Shown piece after piece: positions 61,802 to 64,000 of a stretch of 64,000 nucleotides of DNA. The DNA comes from Paludibacteraceae bacterium (lineage in GTDB: Bacteria > Bacteroidota > Bacteroidia > Bacteroidales > Paludibacteraceae). Under the pieces are notes generated by a model. It was given only the letters and a program-made list of their open reading frames with translations, made no database searches and was not told the origin of the DNA. A program made the translations under genes and the position numbers. The stretch covers positions 1-64,000 of the forward strand of contig JAFVDD010000012.1 of the NCBI GenBank assembly GCA_017478725.1. Direction: 5' to 3'. Each line of letters begins with the position of its first letter. Position 1 is the first letter of the stretch.

Positions 61802-63054
61802 TGCAAACAAGCGTCTAATGCGTCCGTTATGGCTTTTTTGTCCAGATGCTGACCGATAAATACGAGTTTCTGCATCCGGTCGCCGTACTGCTCATCCCAA
61901 TCATGCTGAAGTTGTTTGTCCTGTGCCATCAGTTGCATCAGTTCCTCTTTGGGCATCGTGGCGAACCACTCACCTGCTTTGCGCAGATTGAACTGACGTC
62001 CGGCTTGCTCAAACAGATAGCACATGTCGTACTCCTCTGCAAAATAGCACATACCTTTGCAGCGGATTACGTTCTTCGGCCAGTGAGCCGCTACAAACTC
62101 GTCAAACAGCCCGAGGTCAAACGGACGGCGCGCATAATAGACAAACGTCTCAATGTCGTATTCCGCCAAATGGTCATGCTCGCCATGCTCATGGTCATGG
62201 TGATGATGCCCGTGGTGATGCTCATGTTCATCATGCTCGTCATGCTCATCATGATCTCCATGCTCGTCGTCATCATCATCGTCATCGTCATGATCATGGT
62301 GATGACTTGCGTCTTCCACTTCCTGAATCCATGCAGCTGATGTAGCCGTACGGTCGAAATCAAACAAACCGGTGTTCAGTATCTTGTCAAAATCTACGTC
62401 GCAGTAGTTCGTCTCAATAATTTCAGCGGTCGGCTGAATGGCGCGAATAATAGCCTTGACATGCTCCAGCTCGCCTTCGCTGACTTCTGCAGCCTTGTTA
62501 AGCAGAATAATATTGCAGAACTCAATCTGCTCAGTCACCAGTGCTGCCAGATCCTCTTCCTTGGTCACATGGCCCAGTTTGTCGCCGTTGCCGAACTCGT
62601 CACGCAGACGCAGCGCATCCACTACCGAGCAGATGCAATCCAGCACAGGCAGACCGTCTTGGGCATACTGAGGAACCATTTGTGCGTACGAACAAAGTGT
62701 CTGGGCTATAGGGGCCGGCTCACAGATACCGGAAGCCTCAATCACGATGTAGTCATACGCTTTTTGCGCCGCCAGATCATGCAACTGGTTGATGAGATCG
62801 GTTTGCAGCGTGCAGCAGATACAGCCGTTCTGCAATGCCACCAGACTGTCATTCTGCTGGCTCACTACTCCGCCCTGCTGGATCAGCGATGCATCAATAT
62901 TCACCTCGCCGATATCATTGACGATTACGGCGAAGCGGATTCCGCGGTTGTTGGTAAGGATTCTATTCAAAAGGGTTGTCTTGCCGCTGCCCAGATAACC
63001 CGTCAGCAGCAAGACAGGAATTTTATTAACGGTTAACATATGTTGCGTAGTCAT
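61798..63054 (-). CDS. CobW/P47K GTP-dependent metallochaperone (zinc-type)
   Basis: A GTPase of about 418 residues starting at Met 63054 or 63039. Walker A is GYLGSGKTTLLNRIL, the metal motif is GCICC near residue 80 (with CTLQTDLINQL after), and the effector Glu lies in VNDIGEVNID. A very long His/Asp tract near residue 255 (three runs of EHDEHD and HHHGHHHHDH) can bind many zinc or nickel ions. The C-terminal CobW_C domain follows (IETFVYYARRPFDLGLF). It probably moves zinc to an enzyme under limitation, as in COG0523 proteins. The start overlaps the DUF2723 gene's end. Confidence 0.92.
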   Translation of the reverse strand: MTTQHMLTVNKIPVLLLTGYLGSGKTTLLNRILTNNRGIRFAVIVNDIGEVNIDASLIQQGGVVSQQNDSLVALQNGCICCTLQTDLINQLHDLAAQKAYDYIVIEASGICEPAPIAQTLCSYAQMVPQYAQDGLPVLDCICSVVDALRLRDEFGNGDKLGHVTKEEDLAALVTEQIEFCNIILLNKAAEVSEGELEHVKAIIRAIQPTAEIIETNYCDVDFDKILNTGLFDFDRTATSAAWIQEVEDASHHHDHDDDDDDDDEHGDHDEHDEHDEHEHHHGHHHHDHEHGEHDHLAEYDIETFVYYARRPFDLGLFDEFVAAHWPKNVIRCKGMCYFAEEYDMCYLFEQAGRQFNLRKAGEWFATMPKEELMQLMAQDKQLQHDWDEQYGDRMQKLVFIGQHLDKKAITDALDACLQ

Positions 63055-64000
63055 TATAATATTTGTCCACAATCTCATTGGCGCCGTTGCGTTCGCAGGT
63101 CTGCAGCACATAGCTCAATATAGCGGCTTCGCGACCGGTTGTCTGATCCATGGATGCACGGCGGCTCTTGCTCAGCGAACGTGCAAAACGCAGATACTCG
63201 ACGCAGCCTTGTGCCACTTGATCCATGATGGCATCAGCCTTCTCGTCCTCGCCGAGCAGGTAATACATCGAGGCCATCGAGGCGGATGTATAGTCATACG
63301 GCACATTATAGCCCGGCAACTGCTCCTCGGCAAAATCCAAAACCTCCACTGCCTTTTCGTTCTGATGTTCGCGGATGAGTTGTTCTGCCAACTGGGCGAA
63401 CATCATTCGGTGAGTGCGGCACATGCGCATGAGGTTCTCATCGATATAGATGCCCGGCAGGTTCATGTTGCCGTAAGCAAACTTATGAAGCATATTGTCA
63501 TACATCTTCTCGCTGTTCACGCGCGGCTGGCCGTCTGCACTGCGGGTCGGCATGATCTGATAGGTCAAGCCCGTCAACTCCATCCACGGCTCAAGCCCCA
63601 GATAGTAGTCGTTGCCCACTGTTGCGCAGAAATACATCGGGCGTTGGAAATCATTCTGCTCGATCATCTCCATGATCATCATCTCCGAGCGGGTGTACAT
63701 GCGTTTTTTCTTGAACAGCATCTGCTGTCCGTCCGGCATTTCCACATACAATTGGTCGGATGGCAGGTAGTTGTCGCCTTCGCGCGTCTTGGTACGCGGA
63801 TCATCCGAACGCAGGAAATTGAAGGCTTTCTCTACGCTGATCGGTTGTCCCAGACGGTTATCCACGCGCGCAATCTCGTTCTTGCCGGGCATGAAATCCT
63901 TGTACTCCCACGAAATCGGCAAAGCCTTCGACTCATAGTAGGGCCGTTTCATCTGACTGATGTACCAGTCGGTCTGCAGATAACTCAGGTTGCACACACG
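63026..64000 (-). CDS. C-terminal end of a DUF2723 family protein (partial)
   Basis: About 325 residues, cut by the window edge; the first codon in the window is Arg, not a start. NLSYLQTDWYISQMKRPYYESKALPISW and MILMEQNDFQRPMYF-like blocks belong to the C-terminal part of Bacteroidota DUF2723 proteins, large membrane proteins thought to be glycosyltransferases. The last 130 residues look like TPR helices (EKAVEVLDFAEEQLPGYN, YYLLGEDEKADAIMDQVAQG). It ends inside the first codons of the CobW gene. Confidence 0.85.
   Translation of the reverse strand, partial: RVCNLSYLQTDWYISQMKRPYYESKALPISWEYKDFMPGKNEIARVDNRLGQPISVEKAFNFLRSDDPRTKTREGDNYLPSDQLYVEMPDGQQMLFKKKRMYTRSEMMIMEMIEQNDFQRPMYFCATVGNDYYLGLEPWMELTGLTYQIMPTRSADGQPRVNSEKMYDNMLHKFAYGNMNLPGIYIDENLMRMCRTHRMMFAQLAEQLIREHQNEKAVEVLDFAEEQLPGYNVPYDYTSASMASMYYLLGEDEKADAIMDQVAQGCVEYLRFARSLSKSRRASMDQTTGREAAILSYVLQTCERNGANEIVDKYYNDYATYVNR

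Noticed and set aside
1..64000. A second variable repeat elsewhere in the window
   Set aside because: No other copy of the conserved end (CTCGTCCAAG with the SVRLVQ coding block) was seen apart from the TR and one VR.

Overview
The window looks like a chromosome segment of a Bacteroidota bacterium, most likely order Bacteroidales. The support is direct: fourteen promoters of the Bacteroidota type (TTG, about 20 bases, TAnnTTTG), several lipoproteins with a signal-peptidase II box, a C-terminal tail resembling a type IX secretion signal, fimbrillin-family fimbrial genes, paired Wza-like exporters and a fused Wzz/tyrosine kinase. No rRNA, tRNA, CRISPR array, insertion sequence or prophage was seen.

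Layout. 1-1.25 kb: the end of an unknown gene and a DUF262/HNH nuclease. 1.4-3.2 kb: a secreted endonuclease I. 3.4-8.6 kb (minus): DUF1846 protein, PlsC acyltransferase, C_GCAxxG_C_C protein, MFS transporter and dihydrolipoamide dehydrogenase. 8.7-10 kb (plus): an RluA-type pseudouridine synthase. 10-16.2 kb (minus): polysaccharide genes (NodB-like protein, sugar dehydrogenase, two Wza, one Wzc). 16.2-21 kb (minus): gcvP and two YitT proteins. 21.2 kb (plus): a Crp/Fnr regulator. 21.9-26.9 kb (minus): Sfp-type transferase, dnaX, YgiQ-type radical SAM protein and an M23 peptidase. 27.3-27.8 kb (plus): a toxin-antitoxin pair. 27.9-35.5 kb (minus): a fimbrial operon ending in a complete diversity-generating retroelement. 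35.6-47 kb (minus): truncated RelA/SpoT, recR, small genes, MATE, Nudix and an RND efflux system. 47.1-48.4 kb (plus): a membrane protein and rsmD. 48.5-55.1 kb (minus): TPR protein, ribH, aspartokinase, YitT, sugar nucleotidyltransferase, galE and manA. 55.4-60.4 kb (minus): secreted pectate lyase, Lrp regulator, trpS, a small lipoprotein and a FadL-like protein. 60.5-64 kb: O-methyltransferase (plus), then thioesterase, CobW GTPase and a DUF2723 protein (minus).

The main discovery is the diversity-generating retroelement. Along the minus strand the order is fimbrillin/C-type-lectin lipoprotein with a variable repeat at its 3' end, a DNA hairpin, a MutS-I-like/Avd fusion, the template repeat, and the reverse transcriptase. 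Template and variable repeats are both 179 bp and differ at 16 positions, all of them adenines in the template. The retroelement is thus built to diversify the exposed tip of a surface adhesin. The operon leader has a C8 tract one base out of register with the first fimbrial gene, which suggests phase variation on top of sequence variation.

A second theme is a large set of short, imperfect tandem 'word' repeats (over 20 loci). They lie between genes, over start and stop codons, and in frame inside conserved enzymes. One 18-mer-based element occurs three times in the same layout. A third theme is promoter design: nearly constant spacing, and divergent pairs that share one palindromic -33 element.
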